Shown piece by piece: positions 47,995 through 60,599 of a stretch of 64,000 bases of DNA (the stretch's first letter is position 1; every line of letters starts with the position of its first letter). A program made the position numbers and the translations under genes. The notes beneath the pieces were generated by a model. That model searched no databases and was not told the DNA's origin. It saw only the letters and a list, made by a program, of their open reading frames with translations. The stretch is taken from assembly GCF_037975245.1 (NCBI RefSeq), contig NC_092568.1, positions 19,552,001 to 19,616,000 of the forward strand, in the 5' to 3' direction. This DNA comes from Apostichopus japonicus (Eukaryota > Echinodermata > Holothuroidea > Aspidochirotida > Stichopodidae).

Positions 47995-48253
47995 CCCAGA
48001 AAACACAAAACGTTATCATAAGTTCATAACATTTTAAAAGAGCCTCTAAAATATGTTTTAATAACGTTAAACGTGGTGCTATAAAAACGTCGGCATAACG
48101 TTTTTATGAGATATTAATGTTATATTAATGTTTTAACGAAAGTATGTTTTGAAATAATAGTCGAAAACGTTTCGTGACATATTTATTACACCACAAATAA
48201 CGTTATCAAAACAAAAGACGAAACGTTTTAAAAACGTTTTTGTGTTTGCTGGG
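47995..48253. mobile_element. MITE with CCCAG(A/C)AAACACAAAACGTT inverted ends
   Basis: The left end CCCAGAAAACACAAAACGTT and the right end (inverse complement CCCAGCAAACACAAAAACGT) form ~20-bp inverted repeats. The interior is palindrome-rich with many AACGTT motifs. A target duplication is not clear. Superfamily not assigned. Confidence 0.75.
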
Positions 48254-48697
48254 AAATAGGCTATTATATATGCAGAACAGTATACGAAAGTCTTGACCAA
48301 AGACTATATATATCATATATACAGAAAAATCCTGAGATCAACCTTTGAACGACAAAACATAGTTTATTCGTGAAAACGGAAGCCGCCAGGAACTTATGTA
48401 TCTCTATTTATAGCATTTTCACCGAGGATAACTGTAAACAAAGAAAGGTGAAATCACTGAGGAGAGTGATTCAGTGGTATCCGTTTCCGTTAAGCATACA
48501 CGTAATTTATATGTTCTGTTGTTTATCTTGCAGATTTATCAACAATTTGATGGTTGATTGTGTTTTGAGAAAACGGACTGTATTTATATCAGGAAGTGGT
48601 CTGAGGATGACTGGTAACAAATTCATGAATCATAGATAAACAGGAAGAAACAGGAACCTCTTCTGTCTTTGACCAAAAATCGAAAATGTCATGCAAA

Positions 48698-48951
48698 TGA
48701 TTGTTACTAAAACCCCCACGACCCACAACCCACGACCCACGACCAACGACCCAAACTTTATATGTCAATTTAACCGAGTCGCGGCTCGTGGGGATTTTAG
48801 AAATGCTTATATGGTTTCTCGTCACATTAGTGGGTAGAGGGGTTTTTAGAAATGTTTAAATGGTTGTTACTACAACCCCCACGACTCCGGTTAAAATTGA
48901 CATAAAAAGTTTGGGTCGTGGGTTGGGGGTCGTGGGTTTTTAGTAACAATC
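48698..48951. mobile_element. Foldback MITE with long inverted repeats and 8-bp duplication
   Basis: The left arm (from GATTGTTACTAAAACCCCCA) and right arm (ending TTTTTAGTAACAATC) are inverse complements over about 75 bp, including repeated CGACCCAC / GTGGGTCG blocks and a TGTCAATTTAACCG segment. A perfect 8-mer CATGCAAA flanks it (48690-48697, 48952-48959), as in hAT insertions. Confidence 0.82.
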
Positions 48952-49774
48952 CATGCAAAGGAACAAAAAAATGTGAAAGAGCAGATGAATTATTGGTCAA
49001 AATGAACGTGATTCTAAACAACGAATCCAATTCACAAACCCATACCATGGAGGCACAAACCCAAACAACATCATTGATCTTTGAGAGATAACTGTGGTGA
49101 TGCAAGTCCCAAGTGTACTGTAACAACATATACAAACCAATGTAAACGCTTTTCTGTTACATTCGTGACGATATATATAAATCAATAACCGAGGACGGCA
49201 TGAGACGTGGTATGTATATGTAATAGTAATTGTGTATGCACATTCTTTATTGCTCTCCAAATGATGTATCAAAAGTTGTTACTTGGACATGACACATGGC
49301 TGCGGTGTGTTTCATGCGTGAGATTTTACTGATATCTGTAGACATACAACGCGCGCGCAAATCTCAGATAGACATGCACATACATAAATTATCCATACTA
49401 TACGAAAATCATTAGTTTTGGTCGCCATCTGAGAAATGTAGCAAAGTCGTTTCACGAGATGATTACCCGTTTTAAATGAATTTGCGCGGAGTACACGCGC
49501 TAGTTTGCTTCGTCAGTTAAGTGTATACGAACGCGCGCTGTAACTGGCTACACCTCTCTATGTGTTACAAGTCATGAATCCAGTACCATGCTCAAAACAA
49601 AATCGTTGATTAAACAGTTTGTCTACAGAAATACGCGCAAATAATTTGAAGTATTTCGGCAAAGCGCACATCTATAAATGCATATGCGTAAACCACGTTG
49701 ATTTCTCGAAGCGTGAAGGCAGTATGTTTTAATTTATGACAACTCATCGCTTCAAGTAATATAATGCTGTGAAA

Positions 49775-50851
49775 ATGTGCGATTTAGGGGAATCGCATCA
49801 TTCCATTGAGCTTGATGGTAAACAATGCGATTCACAGCGTACCGACGAGGAAGAACGTGTTGATTGCAGAATTTGCACCCGTCCCATCCCGTTGAATCCC
49901 ACGACTCTCGGGTGTGGCCATACGTTCTGTCGTATTTGTGTGGAGGGATTAGTGATAGATGGTGAGACAATGCCTCTAGGGAGATTCACCGCTGATCTCT
50001 TCTGCCCAGTGTGTTCTCGAGGTGACGCCGTACGATGGATCATCGACGGATCGTGTTCCAACGCAGCCGGCGAAGAATACAGCTTGGCCACTGTTAAATA
50101 TGAAGTATGCCGCAAGAGATTGATGCAGAAATACAGACAGCATATACATAACCATCTCAGATACTGGCGGGAAATATCCGATCAGCTGAATTACGATCAA
50201 GACCAGTTCAACTGTAACGCAGACGACAGCAACGAAGAATACCGCAGACTATGCGCCGAACGAAAAGGCTTAAGCGATGACGTAAGAGGTATTAACCACG
50301 TGACAGGACGTTTCATGGAATGCATCGTATTACAAGGGCAGAATAGTCTATCGGACCCAAGAATAGATATAAACTGCAAATTGGGTAATGTTGACATCGC
50401 AAAGGATAAATCGGGTACATTGACTAGCGCTTCTAGTAACTATCCACAACTACATGAGGCGCATGCGTCAGGGAATCTTAAATTTGGTAACACATCGGAC
50501 TCAAACTTTGAACAAGATGAAAGCCGAAGGACAGTAATGGATTATAAGGATGAAAATGGACACCAACAGCGAGTAGGGCTACCTCACAATCAGTCGGACA
50601 GGGGTAAAAAGGCTCACCATCCTGGTACGTCACACACGTCTATCCAAATCGACAAGTTAGAGAAGAAGAGAAGGGCACAGACGAACACATATACTGACCA
50701 GAATTTCCGAGAAGATTCCGAAACTACTTTGATGTGCAGAGGAATGGACGAGTGGTGTGCGCACCTTTCTTTGGTGGGGTTCATCGTGTTAATCAGTATA
50801 GTCATAGTGCTAACAACTATACTACGTAATAGACCTGTAGTGACCAATTAA
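49775..50851 (+). CDS. RING-finger, C-terminally anchored membrane protein (probable E3 ubiquitin ligase)
   Basis: 358 codons in one intronless ORF. ATG at 49775 is the first Met in frame, with A at -3. A C3HC4 RING spans residues 31-80: C31-x2-C34, C47-x-H49, C52-x2-C55, C77-x2-C80, with the typical CGHTFC core. Residues 95-175 are charged and helical (ending near CAERKGLSDDVRG). The middle is polar and low in complexity. Residues about 331-350 (LSLVGFIVLISIVIVLTTIL) form one hydrophobic helix followed by a short RNRPVVTN tail, so a tail-anchored topology with cytosolic RING is inferred. RING plus a C-terminal anchor in a single coding exon resembles the RNF152/RNF182/RNF183/RNF186 group, where such proteins ubiquitinate membrane-associated targets, but orthology cannot be shown here. 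A possible poly(A) signal AATAAA lies at 51689. Confidence 0.88.
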   Translation: MCDLGESHHSIELDGKQCDSQRTDEEERVDCRICTRPIPLNPTTLGCGHTFCRICVEGLVIDGETMPLGRFTADLFCPVCSRGDAVRWIIDGSCSNAAGEEYSLATVKYEVCRKRLMQKYRQHIHNHLRYWREISDQLNYDQDQFNCNADDSNEEYRRLCAERKGLSDDVRGINHVTGRFMECIVLQGQNSLSDPRIDINCKLGNVDIAKDKSGTLTSASSNYPQLHEAHASGNLKFGNTSDSNFEQDESRRTVMDYKDENGHQQRVGLPHNQSDRGKKAHHPGTSHTSIQIDKLEKKRRAQTNTYTDQNFREDSETTLMCRGMDEWCAHLSLVGFIVLISIVIVLTTILRNRPVVTN

Positions 50852-52195
50852 AGAAGCTATATTTAGAAAACCGACGGGTCATCAATATGGCCACCTAGGT
50901 ATGATATAGAAAATATAATAATGGTTACACACGCTTAAACTTTGAAAAGAGCGATTAACTGACCCCGGTTACAATTTTAATTTCTAGTAATCAACTTGGA
51001 AGGAAAATTTCCAGAAAAGTACTTTTAGCCTCATAACAATGAATTTTAACTGAAGACATATGGTATATACTAAAGGCAATGGAGCCCCAGACGAAAGCTT
51101 ACGAATGGCTCCAGTTTGTCATATATAACGGATCAAAACATTTTGCGTGAACTGAATTCCGTTTGAAGGAGCGCGTGCCATGCAGAGGAATCTAGGCCTA
51201 TATGGATAATATACTGAAAATCAAACTCGCTGTGCGTGAATGGTACTTATTACTTAATGCACCCTCATTATTCCATTTTTTAGGAGTATCAGAACAGTGC
51301 TACACGATAGATACATGATACGATAGTTTGGATGGATTCGAGAGAGGTTTGTTCATGAAAAGTAGGCCCGATCAGCAGATGGACTTATATACTGTTACTC
51401 AAGTTCAAATGGTTTAAAGCCTTAAGATAAGCGTTCCATTCTGCCAGTATTGCGTACACACATGATTGTGTTTCGCGATCGAGTTTAAATGTTGCGTAAT
51501 GTTGTGTGCAGGTCATGCTACTATAAATTAAACATATCTATCCAAACGTTCTATAGCATGTATAGATCTACAAAATATGATTATCAGTATGATGTCCAAG
51601 AACAGAAGGCCGCTTAGGGATTTGGCCAGTAGGATGTCACTTGCTTATATGACAACGTTTTGTCTTTTATTGCTGCTAGAGTCAAAAGAATAAAAGTCAA
51701 ACAAAACACAAGAAAACTTACGCTGACAAATTTATCATTATTCAAAGTGTAAACCGTACACTTCTAAAACAGGGGAAAGGGAACCGATATGGTACAAAAG
51801 GGACTAAGATTGTCAGTTGCAGACTTCTGAAACATCGACTTAAAGTGGGTTCAGTCATAATATGGCGTCTCCGTGTAGAATTGTTTGCCAATAAGAGATG
51901 GGCGCTGAACGGATTGGGGAGGGAGTGGGGTTCTTCTTGGTCAATCTTATATTTTCCAAGAGAACGTTTAGGTATACCGAGTAACTATTGTATTTATATA
52001 AGAAAAGTTAAGTTAATGCTTTACTGGTAACAAATAAACAAACGGTTCATTCCGATGTAAAATACTTATTAAATAAACCACTCGACAACGGCCGCAAAGA
52101 AAAGACAAAAATCTGCACTGTTTATTTCCGTCTCTTTGATACTTATAAATAACTCCAGTGATATAAATCACACGCACGACGTGGGTGTGGGCTTA

Positions 52196-52337
52196 TGGCA
52201 AGCCGTTTTAGTTTTATTATGTATTTGATGATATCATCAAATAATTGATGATATCACCAATCACCAATTATTTGATGATATTAGCAAATAATTGGTGATA
52301 TCATCAAATACAGAATAAAAACTAAAACGGCTTGCCA
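52196..52337. mobile_element. Palindromic MITE flanked by TA (Tc1/mariner-like)
   Basis: Starts TGGCAAGCCGTTTTAGTTTT and ends with the inverse complement, AAAACTAAAACGGCTTGCCA, bounded by TA on both sides (52194-52195, 52338-52339). The interior is built of TTTGATGATATCATCAAA-type palindromes. The whole 142 bp can fold into one hairpin. TA duplication suggests Tc1/mariner mobilisation. Confidence 0.88.
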
Positions 52338-53880
52338 TATGGGTTACAGTATGTAAACCTTGCTGGTTCTTTCTTTCTAAATTACGTATATACCGATATG
52401 TAGAACTGACTTTATGAATTCAACTGCGCATGTGCAAATTGTGTTCCCGGTCTAGTTAACATGGCCGTATCATATTTTGTCGATACCGTGTCGAGTATCG
52501 ACAGAAACTTTTAAGACAACGTTTGCTCTGTACTTTGCTCCATTTTTGGAGACGAGGAACCATGGAAGCTTTGCATCCGGCATCAAATGGTTAAAAATAT
52601 ACTTTGGTGACTTTTAAAAACACTAAATCTCATTATTACACGAGTTGAGAGAGAATTTATAGTCATTCTCGAGTAGTCGTATCAATGACTGACTTAAGGT
52701 ATATGCAGATTTCTTGTTATCTCGCTGATTACGAATTCACTTTGCGCATACTCAGAACGAATAATTTAACTGTTTTGAATCCAGCTTACAGTTCAGTTTA
52801 TAGCTTTATTAGCTATGCAGATATCATATGTACTTTGACCATTACTTCAGTTGTAAGTTATAACATTTATATTTTAAATAGACCTAGCTGAATTTAGCCA
52901 AAAGTTTGTTTTTCTTCTGGTGATCAACCTGTATAAGCCAACCTTATAAGAAACAAAAATAATGTCCATGGAAGCTATTATTCTGGTCCACGAAAACAAA
53001 TGGAAAAAACAAAACAACCTAAGACACCGTGAAAGATTAAATTAGGCTATAATATAAGAAAGATTGTACATGAAGAAACATAATCCATTACATTTAATTT
53101 GTGGGTCACAAACATTTGTGAATGAAATGAAATCCAACACGGTTGTAAACCATAATCCATGTTGTCTTAGTGTCTTGAATGCAAAGAGCGCCCTCGATAC
53201 TGTGCTTTTATGAATTTATGACCAGTGATTGGTTATATTGGTACAGCACGACTGTCAGTCGGGATAACGCTACATGTTCAGTTTTTCCCGCCTGAAACCG
53301 ACGCATCATTTAAACTGGCAAAAATCATGATGAGTCGTAGGCTTTATTATCTCCAATTATAGCACGCCATAGCTATGAAAGTTTTGTGATTACGTTATCG
53401 ACCTGCCACGGTCGTAAATCGACCTCAGGCTTCATAATTAGCCTGCATAACTTCTTAACACCAGTAGGCTCTTTGTGTAAATACTGTGTGGAAATATTTT
53501 CATGTCTACAGTGTAGTTTATCATACATCCAGCGTTCACACAAAGATCCTCATACAAGAAAAAAGTATGTGGCATGCGTTGCAGACTAATTGGTAAAAAG
53601 AGGTCATTTTACCACCAAGGCAGGTCGATTACGTAATCTCAAGAAACTTTTCCATGATAGCGTTCTATAGTTGGGGTCTATACAGCTGACCTTTAAACCC
53701 ACGCACAATGCCCGAATATCCACGATTTCTCACGAAACGACAGTTGCTGAGTTGCCTCGAGCCGTGATCAGTCGTGCAGTGTGCGGGCGGGCTAAATGCC
53801 TTTTTTTGTGGTTGTTGCCGTATCTCGTTTCCAAACCACGCCTCATTTCCCCACAACATATTATCCATCGACCCATTTTG

Positions 53881-54122
53881 TATGTATGTATGTATAGTGA
53901 TCTTCCCGCAAGCAGGAACTCGCGAAAGAAGCCATGGAGGCTTATAGACTCGCAAGCTGACCGTAGGTATCTCTCGGCACACATCCATTTAACGTCCATG
54001 TCGGGAAGTTGTTATTGAACAACACCCTTGCCAGACGACACACATTGCTGTCGGCGGGGAATCGAACCGGGGATCTCATGACTGGGAGACGCCGGCGTTA
54101 ACCACTAGGCTATACACTCCGC
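53881..54122 (-). mobile_element. tRNA-derived SINE, family B, full-length
   Basis: Minus strand: TATAGCCTAGTGGTTAACGCC (A box) then CCCGGTTCGATTCCCCG (B box). A non-tRNA body follows (GTTGTTCAATAACAACTTCC, CCATGGCTTCTTTCGCGAG) and it ends in a (CATA)n tail at 53881-53896. The tRNA-like head cannot close an acceptor stem, so it is a SINE, not a tRNA gene. Confidence 0.82.
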
Positions 54123-54160
54123 TATACACTACACTATACACTCCGCTATACACTCCGCAT
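54106..54160. repeat. Short tandem repeat of the SINE 5' end
   Basis: CTATACACTCCG and truncated versions repeat about four times directly next to the SINE head. Confidence 0.75.
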
Positions 54161-56502
54161 TTTGCAAATGGTGATTTGACTCCCACGACTCAACGTTGTA
54201 TTTCCGTCAGTATAATAATATGAAAGAAAGAAGAACTCGTGCTGTATAATATACATGTGCTGGTAATATGTATACCACAGAATGACTGCTGTACAGTTCA
54301 TTCGGTACCGGTTTCAAATATCTACTTTCACATCTATTTAACTTGCCATCATTCGGCAATTGATTAGGTACCGTACCACAATTTGAGTAGTGTACATCCG
54401 CTCGAAAGGTTAACCAGAGGTAAAGGTACCTAAGGTAAAGCCTATTTAAGCATGTAATCAGTTACTGTCATCGTTTGTTTTGCCTTTATATGAAAGAGCA
54501 TAATTTAAAGTACAGATGGTGTGAAAATAGGGAGGATCCAAGGTAATATAAACCATTTGAGAAAATCTTTGGTTAAATGTTGATATTACTCCGAGCGAGC
54601 AGATGGAAGGGTGGGGGTTCAGTATGCTAAACTTGCTCCTCTTCTAGCTCAAAATCTAAACGGTCATGATATGGAAATTTGCAATGCCAAGATAGGCCAA
54701 GATCTAAGCTATAATTTGGTGGGTAGGATATACCAGTTGAAAACTTATATCTATGCTTTGTCAGGTCTTGAAAGTGACGAGTTTAGTGTGTTAGTCAATG
54801 GAACAATTAATTGTGGCGCGAGACCTGTACAGTTCATTCTGTACCGATGTCAAATATCTACTTACAACCAGGGAGTTGTTCGGCAACTGATTATGACACA
54901 ATCTTTTCGGAAATGGTCATTTTGTGATGGCGCTGTACAACTATTACCCATAGACAAATCGTAATGATACTATAGAAGTTAGTTTCCGTGTTTTTTTAAT
55001 ATTTTTTTAACGTTATTTTCACATTTTCGGGGGCCGGAGGGGGGTGTGGCCGTCCATCGTCTGTTAACAAAATAGGTTTAGTCCGGAGATTTGTTACATT
55101 CAGCTAATAAAGAAGTATACCACTGTTATAGTGGTAAACACCCTTTTCAGCAACACACACCAAAAAAAAAATAGGGACTATTTATTAGAACAACCTTGTG
55201 TTAAGAGCTAATCATATATCCTTACCATATAGTCTAAATATGCCACAAAATGCATCATTTTACGGGGCGGAGGCGGGGCTCGGGGGGGGGGGGTAATTAA
55301 GGGGAGTATTCAAATGTAGCCCTTTCAGTAGAATCACTGGTAGGGTAGGAACTGTAAAGCGTAGATCAAGTGGTTGCAAACACCAATGCAGTAGCCTACA
55401 TCATTGACATACGTATTTCAGCCACTCGTTGGAACGATTCCCATAATGCAAATAAAAATTTATTATGTCCTCTCATATCATGCTTCAACGGACTTGTAAT
55501 GATAATATGAACAGTTTCTAATTGTTATCTGATAGAAACAGGATATTCATACTGCTCCTACTCTCAGTACGGTTGCTTTGAAGCAGGATATTGAAGAACA
55601 GTAGGAGTGTAGTATATGCAAATTAGCAAAACCTTGATCGATGAGCCACTTTGAATGAATTCATCACCCTTTGGGTCCCAGTTGACGATCGGTTGACATC
55701 AAAGTGAATATACGTAAGAGTGGGATTATACTATACTTCCTTTTCAGCCCTGCACACCCTCTTTTGCAAAAACATATTATATTTTTGTTTTCATTTAAGA
55801 GGCTTAGAGCTTCCAAATCTGACTGCATTCCATGGGCTCCGAATATTAAAAACAAAAATTGACTAAAATGAATGAAGGTAAAACATTTTAATCTAGGTAT
55901 GTTTTCCAACTCCCATGTTACTACATATTTAATTAGTATACTACTACTTGCTCAATTATCTCATTATGAAACTTTGTACGAAACGACACACGATTAAAGA
56001 AGGTGTGATGTCTTAATGGAAGTTAATGACGTAATCACTGACGTCATTATTTGTAAAACAAAGATCATGATGTGTCTGACGGAGTGACAAACGTCTACAT
56101 ATTTAAGGAGATTCTTTAAATTAATATTCAAGAGTATGTGCGTCTCTCCGTCAGCTACTAAAAATCTCCCCTTAAAACTGTCAATTAAATATTCAATGAG
56201 GGGCTTGACTTGTTACGTGTCTAGTGGACTTATTTAACTTGAGCCGCTACCTGTATCTTTAAATAGACTTCTGTTTAAAGAGAGTCACCTTCATATAACA
56301 TGAGGAAAGCAACTTCGACATATTTTATTCGATATTTTTATTCCTGTTTATTTTTCTGTTTATTTTCGTCTTCTGTTGGTATTTTTTTCAGTTTTATAAA
56401 TCAGGATATCATAATTAAATTCGTCTATTTTATTGCACCACTGCTACATCTTATGAATGATATCATCATACCTTCAAAGGAGATTTTATTATTCCGATTA
56501 AA

Positions 56503-56506
<4 letters not shown>

Positions 56507-56594
<88 letters not shown>
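56507..56594. repeat. (TA)n microsatellite
   Basis: About 44 TA dinucleotides. The apparent YIYI peptide at the end of an ORF here is this repeat. Confidence 0.97.
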
Positions 56595-56597
<3 letters not shown>

Positions 56598-57743
56598 TTA
56601 CTCCTTACACACAAACACAAAATGAGATGTTCGATATATGAATTAACAATTAGTGTTTATTTTTGGACTTTATTATCGATAACCTTCAAACTACAAGAAG
56701 AAAAAGATAAATAAATAAACAATGCTTCATGATCATGATTACACAAAGACGTGTGACCTTTCCATTGTTTCGAGCTTTTTCCCGCCAAATATGTCAATAA
56801 TAAAACCTTCAACATTTCACAAAGGTGCGACGCCTACCACCTCCCCATGGTCAGGTATAGAAAATATAAACGTTACAAGGAAAGATACAAAAAATGCTGG
56901 TCTTCTGTGTAAATAACGAGGAGTCACACAGACCTGTAGTGTGTGGGCGTCGATTTGGGAGGGAGGGGTGTGGGTGGGGGAGGGGGGTTGTGAACCAATT
57001 GTTGAGTAATGGAACACTAATGCATTTCGTCTCCCTACTTTTTGTGATTTAGAAGACTATAGGAATACTGGTCTAAACATATTTTTATAATACGTACGCA
57101 TAAACAGAGCTCAAAGCCCCGATTTCAAGCTGCACCCAATTGTTAATATCTTCCTACGCAACCAGCAATATAATTCCCACTTTGACACGATTTTCTTTAC
57201 CGGGATTCATTACCCCACCCCCACCCCTCCCCCTGACTCCCCTCCATTGTAACACCCACATGCAAACCTAGTAACATTCTCCTCCCCTGTACACTAAATT
57301 TCATCACACGAGATGATAATTACAACATTTCTGTAATCCTGACAGTGTATACGTAAATGGTGGGTGCACCCCCTTTAAAGACTTGATATACTGCCTACGC
57401 AATTAGGCGTTTGGACATTGAGTTGTGTCATGTGGAGAGTTAAATTTTAGATTTCGTGCATGCAAGGTAACTAGAGCGGTAAATGACTTTTGTTGGAGCT
57501 TCATTAGTAGCCATTGAAAGGAAGAGCTTGGGAAAAAATATCCCATCACCGCTCACGAACTAAAACTGTTAACCATCGGGCAGGGTATATAACTGCAGCG
57601 GTAATCTACTGATGTTTCTTTTTATCTGCATCACGGTATAGGATATATGCAATCGATAAACATATTACACAGGCACTCAACATACACAAATACACACACA
57701 CGCAGACTAACACTTGGGCCTACACATGTTCACGTATATGTAG

Positions 57744-57866
<123 letters not shown>

Positions 57867-59647
57867 ACCCCAAATGTAAGAATCAATAATCGCATCGCAA
57901 TCAGACATTTTCAAGATCATTTTTCTCATAGTCGCCATCACGTCCGTATCTATTCGTTATAGATTACATGTATATATACAGTGCTGTAAGATGTTACATG
58001 CGCACATACACACATATAGGCTATTTGTATACATACATGTATAAAAAACTAAATAACTCCGTGCTCTATACCGGCAACTCGAATTAGTAACAAACCAGAG
58101 ACGCAGAAATGAAAGTTGATTAATCATGCTATAGGCAAATATCTATATATTATGAGATATAATTTAGTACCAAATAATATCAAATTATCATAATTTATTA
58201 CAATTTGCCTCCATTCGTATTTCGGGTTTACTTGCGAAATAAACAAACAAGCAAGCAAACAAACAAAGAAACAAAAATGAAATCCTGTCTATATCAATAA
58301 TTGCATGTGCAATTGTATGCTTTGTATACGATTAACCAAAACCCGGTATAATGAGGCGCGTGCATCAGTTACAAATCTAGAGAATGAACACAATTATTTG
58401 CAGAAGTCTCAAAGTTCTCATGTGCTTTACATATTTTGTCTTGCAAGAGAGAGCAAGTAACGCTCAAGGGAATTCTGTTCTTCATCCGTTTTCGTTAAGG
58501 GAATGCAAGGAGAATGCTCCCAAGCATTCTAAGAAATTACATCTTAGAGGGTCAGCTAAAATTGTTTCTTTACTAATTAAAGTTTATATTTCCTTGTCTA
58601 CGAAACCTGACCAGATTTACATGTATGCGTGCATACACGAATGCATGTACACATATACAAACCATACAAGAACGCGCGCATACATTTCAAAGTACTCTTC
58701 ATATTTTTTGTTTTAAATTATAATTTGAATAGAAACTCAATTACAACAAGTGTTTGGAATGAGTTTAAATCCGACATTAACTCGTCGCCTATAGATGCCA
58801 TAGTAATAATTGCGTTTGGCAAACTTCTGTATAAAAAGGTAATCCGTCACGCGCATCTGTACCGGACTTCCATTCCGAAAGCATAGTCTAGAGCTCCGGC
58901 ATTCAAAGGGTCGCCACAATCGTTTTGGGAGTGTCGTCAACAATTTCGCAAGAAAAGGGAGAGAAGTTGCCGATATATGTGAAACAATGAACTAAAATCA
59001 TCAAAAAAGAAAAATTCAAAAGTTTTTAACTAGTATAGTTTACTTGACACTTTCATTATATAAAAGTTTCTCAAAGGAAGAGGAGGTGGCTCCTCCTCGT
59101 TGACCCCTTCCCCAGGCCAAAATACCCGCCACTGGAAGGTCGGCAAGATGGTGGAGGGAAATTGGCGTCACGAAGGAAAAAAACATTGGAATACCAGATA
59201 TCTTAGAGAACGACGTATGTATGCGCATGGGCACAAAGCTTTAGGCGCCATGTTGATTTGTTACTCGTTATCGTGGACTTAACTACCCTTTTATAAAGTT
59301 CTATAAACCTTGATCCTTCTAACAAATTTACAACATTATTTTAAGTTGCATCATTTTTGGCAACCTAAAACAACATGGTTAATTCAATCCACAAAAATAT
59401 CTCACCAGAAACGATGTAATCAGATATATACTTATGGGGCGGCTTGCTAGTGTGTTGCTAGTGTGTCGGGTTACAATGCTTATTAACTCACAGAATATGA
59501 ACAGCGAATGGTCGCAAGTAGATTGTTCCTTTAGATAGTTTAAGGACTAAACGTTCCTACCCAGTTAGCGTATGACTTAAAGATCATCAGCATAATAGAT
59601 CCACTGAGCTTAGGAACCCTTAAATCGCTGGAAACTTTTTCAAAACT

Positions 59648-59843
59648 TATTCATTCATTCATTCATTCATTCATTCATTCATTCATTCATTCATTCATTC
59701 ATTCATTCATTCATTCATTCATTCATTCATTCATTCATTCATTCATTCATTCATTCATTCATTCATTCATTCATTCATTCATTCATTCATTCATTCATTC
59801 ATTCATTCATTCATTCATTCATTCATTCATTCATTCATTCATT
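59648..59843. repeat. (ATTC)n microsatellite, about 49 units
   Basis: 196 bp of essentially perfect ATTC tetranucleotides. Confidence 0.98.
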
Positions 59844-59933
59844 GTAGAATTAAACTACGAGTCTATAGTTAACATACATGCGTGGAATCGGTTTATTGGG
59901 CATGAGTGACCATATACCACTTTCAGGGGCGTA

Positions 59934-60100
59934 TCCAGGATTTTCTAACCCGGGGGGCGCGAATTACTATCTAAGCGGAGCGCCACCATCGGTTGGCGCG
60001 GAGCGTACAAGAAAATTTCAGGTTTTGATACCCCCTAGATCACCGGAAATGGCACTTCTCGGGCTTGAAAATGACCAACCAGATGTACACTTTTGCCTGA
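59934..60100. mobile_element. Partial hAT-like MITE related to the CAGTGGCGGAGC family
   Basis: Begins CAGGGGCGTATCCAGGATTT and contains the shared core CTATCTAAGCGGAGCGCCAC and TTGGCGCGGAGCGTACAAG, with CCTAGATCACCGGAAATG. The right end is not identifiable, so the limit is approximate. Confidence 0.6.
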
Positions 60101-60599
60101 GAACCAAGTATTTCCCAATATTTTTTTTCATCCATAACCTTTTTGAAGATTTTCACCAGTCACACATCATGTTCGACCTCATTGCATGTCCTGTGGATCA
60201 TTGCTTTTGTAGGTGATTCTACGTCACGGCCCACAATATCCGAAAGCCCCACTTTTCAAAGTTTAAAGCCCATTATTTGTTCAGAATTTGAAAATTCACA
60301 TTTCTCGTGAAGAAAATCACTTCAAAACATATACATAATGTTGCACAAAATTCAATCTATGGACAACCAATAAAGAAAAACCTCCTTCAACCCCTAACAG
60401 ACAGGTCAAAATTGCTACGAGTAGAGGGAAGTATGATGAAGAATGTTGGTCTGGAAGTTTTCGAAAATTCAGACACAGATAATTTATTGGTGTACAAATA
60501 TTACAACCTGTTATAACGGCAATTATAAAACTTCGTTGAAGGAAATGAAAAATACCAGATATTTCCGATATCAGATATTTCGAAACCGAACACTACACA

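Larger units (their letters stand above)
45171..49774. other. Intergenic region between divergent genes
   Basis: Separates the minus-strand acidic-protein gene from the plus-strand RING gene. Contains MITEs at 47995-48253 and 48698-48951. The last ~450 bp before the RING gene are rich in CGCG and contain several GCGCG motifs, consistent with a promoter region. Confidence 0.5.

Noticed and set aside
53665-54018. ORFs on both strands around 53.7-54.0 kb
   Set aside because: Largely overlap the SINE body.
54047-54122. tRNA gene on the minus strand
   Set aside because: Good B box but no closing acceptor stem, and a SINE body with (CATA)n tail follows.
54611-54964. 117-codon plus-strand ORF
   Set aside because: No recognisable domain; part of it is the diverged direct repeat seen at 54290.
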